A stretch of 64,000 nucleotides of DNA from Terfezia claveryi. Its lineage: Eukaryota; Ascomycota; Pezizomycetes; Pezizales; Pezizaceae. Positions 55,816-64,000 of the stretch are shown here, piece by piece (position 1 is the stretch's first letter; each line of letters begins with the position of its first letter). Below the pieces are notes generated by a model. That model was not told where the DNA came from and did not search any database. It worked only from the letters and a program-made list of their open reading frames with translations. The position numbers and the translations under genes were made by a program. The stretch is taken from assembly GCA_015179025.1 (NCBI GenBank), contig WHUX01000032.1, positions 361,181 to 425,180 of the forward strand, in the 5' to 3' direction.

Positions 55816-57016
55816 GCCCACTTGCCCGGAAGCGAATGCGTTATCATTCGTATGTGTCGGGAGCCTGCTATGTCCTCAGCCACAGATAGGTCGTCTCGCG
55901 CCTCCTGATAACCCTCAAGTCCGCTCCTAACCTCTGTACAATTCTCTGACAAGTCCGCTCCTAACAGATAGGTCTCCTGATATCCCTCTGTACAATTCTC
56001 TGCCAAGCCCGCTCTTCAGCAATCAGGAAATCCTTGGCGCCAGCTCCAAAATCGTATATAAACCCTTCTTCCCTCCTCCTCTCTTCTCTCCTCACCGCTT
56101 CGGACAGGGGGCCTCACCTGTCCTACCACTGATGACCCCGACCTCCCTTCAAGCCCCTGGCAGTAGGGACGTAGCCCATGTAGGTCCGTAGTAGGTCCCC
56201 GGGCTTGAAGGGAGGGTTGTGTGCGAGGTGGGACCTGCACGATGAAGTTCCACCTTGACGTTGGTGTGCAGGCTCCCTTCACTTTCACTTGCTGGAAGTG
56301 AAGGGTCTAAGAGAACTTCAATGGTGGGGACTAGTTCTGGTTGGCACGGCGAGGACTTGACTTGGTGTTTGATCGTTGTGTACCCCAGTGCAAAGTAGCC
56401 TCCGCTCGACAGTGCCAGCCTGATCGAGACTATGCCAGCCAGACTGTACTAGAAGTCAGTGTTAGTTAGAATAGTTTGTTTGCTCTTTCACTGCAAACCA
56501 AGTAGCCTCGGCTCCAGTCTCTAAATTGTCTGGTTGCTCTCTCTACCCCTCGCAGCTCGCCTTTCTCTCCAGACCGCACGCGGCTTGTTCCGAAGTTATC
56601 CAGCCCTGAGATCTTTCATACGGAATAACTCTTCAGAGGTCGACAACAAACAAGCACGTGACCTTTTCTTTTTTTTTTTCAGTTTTCAGCATCGGTGAAA
56701 TGGATAGATCAATATTCCACGATCTTGAGAATGATGCAATCCCGACAATGGCCTCCGTTGCCCCAAAGTATAAGAGCTACATAAACACCTTCAATCAACT
56801 TTACGAATGTCTAGCTTGAATGGTCATAGCCACGGTCTACTATCTAGATACTCTGTACTGTCGAGGATTAACTACCCAGACCCCGTAGGCTGCTCAAGCT
56901 AGTGCGCACCAATTCAGGGGAGGGGAGTCTCACTTGATTATTGTACATAGCTGGGTCTTGAGGAGATACAGGAAGGCCTTGAAAATGCTACGCTTTCCCG
57001 TATGCTTCATCCCAGA
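55816..57016 (-). repeat. R1 dispersed repeat, copy 3 (inverted, partial)
   Basis: Inverted match to copy 2 from about 6830 to 8007, including the TATA-like box (about 56055), the CTTCAAGCCC fold-back and the TTCACTTTTACTTGC segment. It stops near 57015, where copy 2 continues, so it is truncated. It serves as the empty-site reference for two insertions in copy 1 and carries its own micro-insertion at 56332. Confidence 0.7.
56332..56352 (+). mobile_element. TAGTTCTGG-type micro-insertion (about 21 bp)
   Basis: TAGTTCTGGTTGGCACGGC plus two bases is flanked by GGAC at 56328-56331 and 56353-56356 (six bases with two mismatches if extended). R1 copies 1 and 2 have CATGTCCTCACC / CATGTTCTCACC here without an insert, seen on the other strand. 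The duplication is short but the empty site is clear. Confidence 0.65.
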
Positions 57017-57489
57017 AGTGTAATGAATCCCATTACGGTTCCCTGACATTGCATACAAGAGCTCCGGGTTCGGGGTTAACTGCAGCGTAACGGTCTGGCA
57101 AGACAAATGCGGATGTCGGTCTCAATGAACGTAGCAATACCTACGCACTTCACCTGCGGAGGCTTAAGGAGCAAAGGCAAATACTACCTATAGCGGAGTC
57201 ATGATTCTACTGTTGGCACAAAGATTGGCAGTAACTGGGTCGGGTCCAGTATAAGTTATGGAAAGCGAATGACGCCGTGAGTATGTCCCATAGCGAAACT
57301 GAGAACTGATGAGGGAGGCCATGGTGAAGTTGGGGCTTCGGTATTCCTCCTGCTCAAGGTGCAAAGTACAATACTACACAGTCCGGCGGATAAGCAGATA
57401 GTAACCCCGATGTGGGTTGGCTGATTTCAACAATGGCGTACCACTCACCACAACACTACACATGAACTGCGATCTAGCCATTGCCAGGC
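57017..57489. other. Anonymous stretch
   Basis: No open frame of note and no repeat recognised between R1 copy 3 and the tandem repeat. Confidence 0.4.
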
Positions 57490-58625
57490 CTGCGACAAGT
57501 GCACGCGTAACTAACCTATCTCACAGGTTCTTCAGCAATGTCCACCCTGCGATACGTCCAATGTGATACGTCCAATATCGACGCAGCGATGCCTCCAATA
57601 TGTGCACGCGTGGGTGACCTATCTGCAAGTTCAGGTGATATAGGCGAGAGCATTGATATGTGGACGCGTAACTAACCCTTCTCACAGGCTTCTGGAGACC
57701 GAGCAAGTTCAGGTGATATAGGTGAGACCTCCGATATGTGCACGCATAACTAACCCATCTCACCTCCAGTTGGCATGGGTCAGGGGTCATCTGGGCATCC
57801 CCGGGAATGAAAAAGCAGATCGGATCGCGAACCTCCAATCTCACCTAGGGGAGTTCACATGCCAGAGGCGTACAGTAACGGAAGGGGGTCTCCGTGCGTC
57901 TTCCAAAGCCACACGCAAAGAAGCGAGGACGGAAATTGGATTCGGGATCAGGAGAGTGGAATGGGACCGGCATGCACTATCAGCCTACACGTGGCTACGG
58001 ACAAACAGAGGTCCACAAAAGAGCTGGCTCCATGACATCGGCAAAGCGGAGTCAGCAGAGTGCGTATGCGGACACCCCTCCGATTGTCTTCGATTGCCCA
58101 CGCTTTGACGGGCCCCGGAGGCCTTCTTCAGGTTGCTATTCCGTGAGCTCACATAGAGGGGAAGCCGTCGGCGTCGGGAGATGTCATTGCCGTCGGGAGT
58201 TGGCTAGCGCAGTAGTCTATTTCTTTTCACGAGTCCCCTTTGTCTTAGTCCTAGTTAATTTATTTCAGTCCACCTCGTTTCCTTAAGTCTTACAGTTCGT
58301 CAGTTTAAGGGTCGAGGCTCAGTCAGGCCTCCGGGTCATCGGCTACCCCGTTAATGACAGCATGGGGCCTCGTCTGTACTTATTCCGCGCGGGTCTGGCA
58401 GATTAACTTGCCCACCCTTGAATCCACCGGGTTTCCGTGTGGCTCCTCATGGCCCCCCGGGGCAGCATAGGAGTATTAAGTATTTAAAAAAAAAAAAAAA
58501 AAACCATCTCACAGCCTTCTGAATCCATGGAAGCGACCGAGCAAGTTCAGGTCATATAGGTGAGAGCATTGTCAGACCTCCGACAAGTGCACACATAACT
58601 AACCTATCTCACAGGGTTCATCAGC
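57490..58625. repeat. Imperfect tandem repeat of about 100 bp, split by a LINE
   Basis: Units share GTGCACGC(A/G)TAACTAACC, ATCTCACAG(G/C), and GCAAGTTCAGGTGATATAGG with GAGAGCATTG. Copies are visible at about 57497, 57600, 57650, 57735 and 58540-58620. The LINE at 57764-58503 splits one unit exactly after CCATCTCAC. Confidence 0.7.
57764..58503 (+). mobile_element. Tad-like LINE 3' end, 740 bp, with 9-bp target duplication
   Basis: CCATCTCAC at 57755-57763 is repeated at 58504-58512. The plus strand encodes the RNase H end LAWVRGHLGIPGNEKADRIA and GLRASSKATRKEARTEIGFG, then RVEWDRHALSAYTWL and the Cys motif AECVCGHPSD. A frameshift follows before IVFDCPRFDGP. The 3'-UTR (TCAGGCCTCCGGGTCATCGG, GGCAGATTAACTTGCCC) and an A18 tail complete it. 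Confidence 0.85.
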
Positions 58626-59254
58626 GGTTTCCATGGCTCCGATGTCTACTGTGGTTGGTGGATCTACGTTAGTGGGAGGGAATATGGGCAGGGGTTGCCA
58701 CGCGATATGCGGAGGTGGACGGAGGTTCTAGCGCTGCCTCCGATGGGTTAAGCTTTTATGTACATAAACATTTCACAATGCTATTGACGTTTACTTACAA
58801 TGCTTCTTTGCAGCGGACGTAACAGCCTTCCATTGTAGGGAAGCTAAAGATCCATCCGTTCCGGACTGAACAACTAAGGCAACGTCAGAGAAGCAAGCCA
58901 CCCAGAAGGGCTGGGGTTGAACGCGCTCATACTATGCCTGGGCGTCTGGGAGACACCAGAGATACCAGGCGCCATATGCTGAAGGGAGGTCATCCGGACG
59001 CCATATACTGAAGGGAGGTCATCAGGACGCCATGAGATGCCAGGGGTGGGATGACATGGCACAGGATGACATGGGATGCCAGAGGCACGATAGGTAAGAT
59101 TTGGGCGACCTCAGATGACAGTGGACGCCACGGGAGATATTGGCAGGAATAGGGGCGTCCGGACGCCATATAAATCGTTCCTGATGGGTATAGGATAAGC
59201 AGTGCCAGAACAGATGCCATAGAAACTGGTCACGAAATTAGGACAAGTCTTTTG
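58626..59254. other. Non-coding stretch with short tandem repeat
   Basis: 58965-59035 contains units of about 30 bp (GGACGCCATATACTGAAGGG, AGGTCAT). 59037-59110 has ATGACATGG/GGATGAC echoes. No gene seen. Confidence 0.5.
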
Positions 59255-60140
59255 GTGTGAGCCTCTGTATTCGGTCCCAGTAAAGAGCTACCCGAAACGT
59301 GGGTGGATTCAGGACAAGGCAAGTTTAATCTGCTAGGTCCGGCACCTATATACCGCAATGTAATACAGACTCAAGTGCTCGAAAGGCAGATAACGATAAA
59401 GCAATAACTCGAAATGAATAACTCAACTGACGCGGAGGCACCATGCTATCATTAACCAGCTAGATGCCAGATGACCCTGCGAGGCCTGATTGAAGTCTGC
59501 GCCTTAGGTATCCAACCGAAAAAAAACATAATATGAACTCAAGAGCCAATTCACTACCTAGTGAAACACCGTAAGCAGAAGAATCTTGAACGCGAGAGAC
59601 CCGAAGCCACCAAGCTGTCATTAACCAGCTAAATGCCAGAAGACCCCGAAAGACCTGACTGGAACCAGGTCACTGAACAAAGCCCGAACTACCAATACTA
59701 AACAATCGGAATGCCGAATCAGATAACGAAACAAATAGGAGTCGAAATGACTCGAAAAATAGTCTCAACGGCCACCTTCTCAGCCAGTCGTCTATATAGG
59801 AAGCTAAAGAAGGCTTCTACTGCGTCCCAGTCATCCCCATCCTCCTCTTGAATCCATATGAGATGATCGAGGTCCTCGCAATCCTTGATGCTGCCGATGT
59901 GTCGACCAGCCTGATTGTGGTGTCCGCACTGGCAGGCGCTTAAGTCAGACTTGACTATTCTGTGAAGCCAGTACTTGTGGGGTCCTTTGTCATGTCGGTT
60001 CTCAGCCATGTGTATGCTGAGAGTACATATCGATTCCATTCTGGTCTCCACATGCCGAACCCTTTGGAAGTGCGTGCTCCGCTCCTAATTGGCTTTGAGC
60101 ACTGTCTGATCCCACCTTCTGTTACCAGCGACGACACCAT
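59255..60140 (-). mobile_element. LINE 3' fragment with RNase H end
   Basis: The minus strand encodes TEGGIRQCSKPIRSGARTSK, GFGMWRPEWNRYVLSAYTWL and, shifted, KYWLHRIVKSDLSACQCGHH with CEDLDHLIW. This is the RNase H end and Cys/His motif of the same family, more diverged than 57764-58503. The 3' end lies at about 59262 (TATTCGGTCCCAGTAAAG); no A-tail is visible. Confidence 0.7.
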
Positions 60141-60269
60141 CTTTCCACCCCTTCTTTCTTCTTATAGCAGCCAGCAAATACCTATGATTTTGGTCCTCTT
60201 GTTGTCTTTTTCAATCCAACGGCGCATCATACCTGGCTTGTATTCTGTTGGAGCCGCATGAAATACGAT

Positions 60270-60339
60270 GGCTGGTCCTATTCGATCCCAATAAGGGGAC
60301 CATAAGGAGCCACCCAGAAACCCGGGTGGATTCAGGGAT
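60270..60339 (-). mobile_element. LINE 3' tail interrupted by the next element
   Basis: Runs CCTATTCGATCCCAATAAGG to GGGTGGATTCAGGGA, where family members continue with CAAGGCAAG. The break coincides with the start of the GGGACGTCCC region, so the next element may have inserted here. Confidence 0.65.
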
Positions 60340-60480
60340 GTTCTGTCCCATAGAGCGGTGCGTCCCGCCCACGTGTGGGACGTCCCATACGCCTGTGGGA
60401 CGCTAAAGCTGGGTGGGACGTCCCACCCAGCTTTGGCACTAGTGACCGTCCCATCCAGCGGTGGAATAATTTTCTAGCAT
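60340..60480. repeat. GGGACGTCCC palindromes
   Basis: Starts TGTTCTGTCCCATAGAGCGG and has repeated GTGGGACGTCCCA palindromes. 60405-60434 is a perfect 30-bp palindrome with arm AAAGCTGGGTGGGAC. Such sub-terminal palindromes can be binding sites for an element's own recombinase; the link to the integrase gene is inference. Confidence 0.65.
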
Positions 60481-60535
60481 AATTATTGCAAGCCGGACAA
60501 AATTATTGCATACAGAACTATCTATCTATGTAAGA

Positions 60536-60613
60536 GAAACAACCAACCGAAACAACCAAGTGAAACAACCAAGCGAAATAACCAAGCAAAATAACCAAGC
60601 AAAATAACCAGAC
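60536..60613. repeat. CAACCAA-type short tandem repeat
   Basis: About six units of 11-13 bp (AAACAACCAAGCG / AAATAACCAAGCA) immediately 3' of the integrase gene. Confidence 0.7.
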
Positions 60614-60692
60614 ATATATACATAAGATACAAATAAATAAAACAAGCAGTAGTATGATCTAAAAAAAAAACAGATAAATAAAAGAACAGAAA

Positions 60693-63034
60693 TCAAGTTC
60701 TCCGGACTACTATACTATCTATTAAATTATCCCCACCAGCTGAATTAGAGACCGAAGCAGTAAGTCGGGAGGAACGACGAGTCATGGAGGTAGAGCCTGA
60801 AGGTGCAAGTGTAGAGCGTGAGACTACAGTGCGAGTATTACGCTCCTCAAGGGCAGCGAGGTTTAGACATGCCCCAGCCTGATCACCCAAGCGGTCCTTG
60901 CCCCGGTGGCAATAGTTAGTGCATCTAGAGCCAGATTTGAAGCACTTGCACCGTTTGGTTTGACAGGTAGAGCTGTTGCTGCAAGTACAGTATAGAAGCA
61001 CCTCTGTTATTTGAGAGGCTAGAGTAGCAGCGCGCCGGAGAGTGATTACTGATGAATTACTTGTGAGATCCAAAGTTGTAGCTGGAGAAAGCATAAGTAG
61101 AAGAAAATCAAGCTGACAATAGGGATAAGGCACTTACCCACAAGCTCAGGAACCCGGTTGAGTTCACCGGTTGGATATAATCGATCCAAGATACCATACT
61201 CTGTCTGTAGTTGATATCTACCAGAGTGTGGCTGGCCTATAACTCGAGCATATAGTCTAGGATGGTCTAGAGTACCCCGGTCTTCTGTAGGAATGCGCAG
61301 GGAAACAACTGTATTGGGCTCAAAGGACTCAATAATAAATCGTTTATTATAACGATTGGCCATTTGATCCCGAGTCTTTTGGGCAATAGACAGTATTGAT
61401 TCCTCTGCTTCCGTGAGGAGAATAGTAGGAGGCACAGCAGCAGTAGCCTCCAGAGTCGCTATAGCAGTAGCCTCTAGAGTTGCTACAGCAGTAGCCTCTG
61501 GAGTCACTATAGCAGTAGCCTCTGGAGTCACTATAGCAGTAGCCTCTGGAGTCGCTACAGCAGTAGCCTCTGGAGTCGCTACAGCAGTAGCTTCTGGAGT
61601 CGCTGCAGTAGTCTCCAACAACGCTGGATCAATTGAGAGTAAGCAGCTCTGGGGGGGGGTTGCTATGCTCGGGAGTGTTGTGCTTAAGGGTATTATGCTC
61701 GAGAGTCCTGTGCTCGGAAGTGCTGTGCTCGGGAGTGCTGTGCTCGGGGGTGCTGTGCTTGGGGGTACTGTGCTCGTGGGTTCTGTGCTTGGGGGTGCTG
61801 TGCTCGGAGGTGCTGTGCTCGAGAGTACTATGCTCGGGGGTACTGTACTCGGAGGTGCTGTGCTCAGAGGTGATAGCTAGAAAAAATATCAGTAAAATCT
61901 CTAGTTTATACACATGGTATCAAATCCCAGTTCCTACTTGAAAAACCTCATCGAAAACCTCATCCTCAATATCATCCAGCTGTGCATTAGGATCCACTGT
62001 AACTCGGTCCTCCCATCGAGGCTTCCGGTTATAAAATATCTCATAGGGCATTTTGCCACCTAACGATGAGTGGCTTTGTCTGTTCATACCAAGAGCAATA
62101 TCCGGCAGTGCATCACTCCAGCCCTGGCTATCATGGTCTGCAAGCCAACAACGTAACTTGGTCTTCATGACTCCATTTGCCTGTTCAACCAGCCCCTGTG
62201 TCTGTGGATGTCGTGGCCTACCATTGATTATTTTGACCCCATATTTCCTCAATAAATCTAAGAGAATGCTCTTGAACTCAGCTCCATTATCACACTGCAG
62301 AATGTAAGGAACTCCAACAATCCCTATCCATTGAGCAATACACTTAGTAACTCCAGCTGCTGTTTTATCGAGAAGAGGATAAAGAAAGCTATATTTGGAA
62401 AAGTGGTCTTTAATATGTAAGATCCAATGGTTCCCATTATGAGGTGTGGCTCTCATATCGACTAGGTCGATCTGAACTCGCTCTAATGTATAATGCGACT
62501 CAATAGGCTCTAAAGGAGCCCGGGAATTCGAAGGCCGACTCCGAATACATGTAGTGCAGTATTTTAGTAGCCAAAAAACCTCTTGCCTAGAGATTCCATA
62601 AAATTTCTCCTGAACAAGCTGGAAGGTTTTTTTGATCCCTGGATGATGACAACGGAGATGGCAGTCCAAAATTGATTGATATACTTCTTCTAGTCTAACA
62701 ACTTGCCTATAATACTAGAATTAGCTCTTGAACTCATTGATAATGCTATAAAGATTTACCGCTGTGGATGTTTATCAACTGCCTTGCGCCATAATTTCCC
62801 ATCTACTAACTCATAATTGTCAAGTGCATCACCTCTGGAATTTGACCATTTCTGCCTCTCACGTTTATCTGTCATAGACTCAGGAGCTTTAGTATTGGGA
62901 TCTAGGGAGGTCAGAATAGATATATAATCATCATATTTGTTGCTGGGGAAACGAGCACGGTTGAGGTTTTCATCGGACTGCATCCAAGCCTGGAATGCTT
63001 CCTCGGTACCATCAGGAAAAATAGAGGTAGACAT
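60693..63034 (-). CDS. DD35E integrase with GPY/F-like and CXC domains, 723 aa
   Basis: Four exons in phase: 63034-62760, 62706-61938, 61876-61138 and 61081-60693 (2172 nt with stop). Introns are 53, 61 and 56 bp. A true ATG starts it. Order: N-terminal region; zinc-binding His (CHLRCHH, about 107-113) with CTTC (142-145); integrase core with D172 (VQIDLVDM), D231 (QCDNGAEF) and E266 (GLVEQANG), exactly D-35-E. Then come a (STAPP)n linker and an (ATPEATAV)n linker made of tandem repeats. Next is a GPY/F-like chromatin/DNA-binding module (VIGQPHSGRYQLQTEYGILD), and finally a tesmin-like CXC cluster (CTCSNSSTCQTKRCKCF with RCTNYCHRG). There is no gag, protease or reverse transcriptase. This fits a Ginger/GIN-like integrase, the transposase of a cut-and-paste element or a host-captured integrase. 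The catalytic triad is intact and no stop interrupts the model. Confidence 0.85.
61410..61625 (-). repeat. Tandem repeat coding (ATPEATAV)n linker
   Basis: About seven units of 24-30 bp, plus-strand landmark GTAGCCTCTGGAGTCGCTA. They are in frame within exon 3 of the integrase gene and code Ala/Thr/Pro/Glu repeats. Confidence 0.85.
61690..61876 (-). repeat. 15-bp tandem repeat coding (STAPP)n linker
   Basis: About twelve units of 15 bp (plus strand GGTGCTGTGCTCGGG and variants), in frame in exon 3 directly after the intron that follows the integrase core. Confidence 0.85.
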
Positions 63035-63134
63035 AACAGGTAGGTAGGGGTAAGACAGACTGGGGATCTAAGGAAAGAAGTTGTCGATATCTAGACTTCT
63101 TATAAAGCTTTTCTTAGTAGAGGCAATACGTATG

Positions 63135-63285
63135 ATTGGGGAATGCGCTGGATGCCCTAGCCAGCAATGCGCATAGTTGGAGAATGCGCTGGACGCCCTA
63201 GCCAGCATTACGCATAATTGGGGAATGCGGAATGCGCTGGACGCCCTCGCCTAATGAGGGAATGAGCTGGATGCCCTAGCAACAC
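63135..63285. repeat. Tandem repeat of about 40 bp
   Basis: About four degenerate units with GGGGAATGCGCTGGA and GCCCTAGCCAGCA, upstream of the integrase gene and next to the satellite. Confidence 0.8.
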
Positions 63286-64000
63286 ATGAATTCATATATA
63301 TACGAAAACACATGAATTCATACATATAGAGAGACTCGAACCGAAAACACATGAATTCATATATATAGAGAGACTCGAAAACACATGAATTCATACATAT
63401 AGAGAGACCCGAAAACACATGAATTCATACATATAGAGAGACTCGAAAACACACCCGAAAACACATGAATTCATACATATAGAGAGACTCGAAAACACAT
63501 GAATTCATACATATAGAGAGACCCGAAAACACATGAATTCATACATATAGAGAGACCCGAAAACACACCCGAAAACACATGAATTCATACATATAGAGAG
63601 ACCCGAAAACACATGAATTCATACATATAGAGAGACCCGAAAACACATGAATTCATATATATAGAGAGACTCGAAAACACATGAATTCATACATATAGAG
63701 AGACTCGAAAACCACATGAATTCATACATATAGAGACCGACCCCGAAAACACATGAATTCATACATATAGAGAGACCCGAAAACACATGAATTCATACAT
63801 ATAGAGAGACTCGAAAACACACCCGAAAACACATGAATTCATACATATAGAGAGACTCGAAAACACATGAATTCATACATATAGAGAGACCCGAAAACAC
63901 ATGAATTCATACATATAGAGAGACTCGAAAACAATGAATTCATACATATAGAGAGACCCGAAAACACATGAATTCATACATATAGAGAGACCGAAAACCA
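63286..64000. repeat. 34-bp satellite, runs off the window
   Basis: About 20 units, each with the palindrome ATGAATTCAT followed by ACATATAGAGAGAC and (C/T)CGAAAACAC. A 10-bp partial unit (ACACCCGAAA) is inserted at intervals, giving a higher-order pattern. C/T variation at AGAGAC(C/T)CG alternates between units. It begins about 250 bp upstream of the integrase ATG. Confidence 0.9.

Noticed and set aside
55647..56288. Minus-strand frames of 119 and 90 codons near the copia remnant
   Set aside because: They lie in R1 copy 3 and show only repeat conservation.
63286..64000. CRISPR-like regular repeat
   Set aside because: Units are contiguous without unique spacers, the context is eukaryotic and there are no cas genes: an ordinary satellite.

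Overview
The window looks like nuclear DNA of a filamentous ascomycete (Pezizomycotina). The evidence is short introns of about 42-210 bp with GT..AG ends and CTAAC-like branch points, a tRNA-Cys with an intron after position 37, Tad-like non-LTR retrotransposons, a copia remnant, a Tc1/mariner remnant, and fungal gene families (F-box/WD-like protein, AAL-type fucose lectin, cutinase-like hydrolase). The lectin family was described from Aleuria (Pezizales), and the repeat-rich, gene-poor layout would fit a cup fungus or truffle relative; that placement is inference. All exon models were made by eye from splice signals and frame phase.

Layout. 1-557: 3' end of a von Willebrand A-type gene. 961-1180: fold-back element. 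3.5-8.0 kb: two direct copies of a 1.6-1.8 kb repeat (R1); a third, inverted partial copy lies at 55.8-57.0 kb. 8-19.8 kb: mostly anonymous DNA with weak ORFs. 19.9-22.7 kb: F-box gene(s). 25.1-26.4 kb: fucose-lectin-like gene. 27.1-28.8 kb: two-helix membrane protein. 32.4-33.8 kb: cutinase-like gene. 34.4 kb: tRNA-Cys(GCA). 34.7-35.6 kb: broken Tc1 transposase. 37.3-39.5 kb: two unknown spliced genes. 39.7-43.6 kb: long unknown gene with one in-frame TAG. 45.1-48.7 kb: a cluster of a short dispersed motif with a 2.4 kb truncated LINE inside it. 49.4-50.0 kb: 133-bp tandem repeat. 50.3-52.0 kb: membrane protein. 54.5-60.3 kb: LINE, copia and R1 fragments and tandem repeats. 60.3-64.0 kb: a DD35E integrase gene with GPY/F-like and CXC domains, bounded by GGGACGTCCC palindromes on one side and a 34-bp satellite on the other.

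The most unusual signal is a set of very short insertions (8-29 bp) whose constant end reads TAGTCTGG... (complement ...CCAGACTA). At a dozen sites the insert is flanked by direct duplications of 4-14 bp, in both orientations. At four sites a related copy in this same window lacks the insert, giving a filled/empty comparison. This looks like insertion of one repeatedly used short sequence truncated at its variable end. In parallel, the resident LINE family has left 41-267 bp tails with clean 10-14 bp target duplications. No bacterial-type operon, CRISPR array or viral gene was found.
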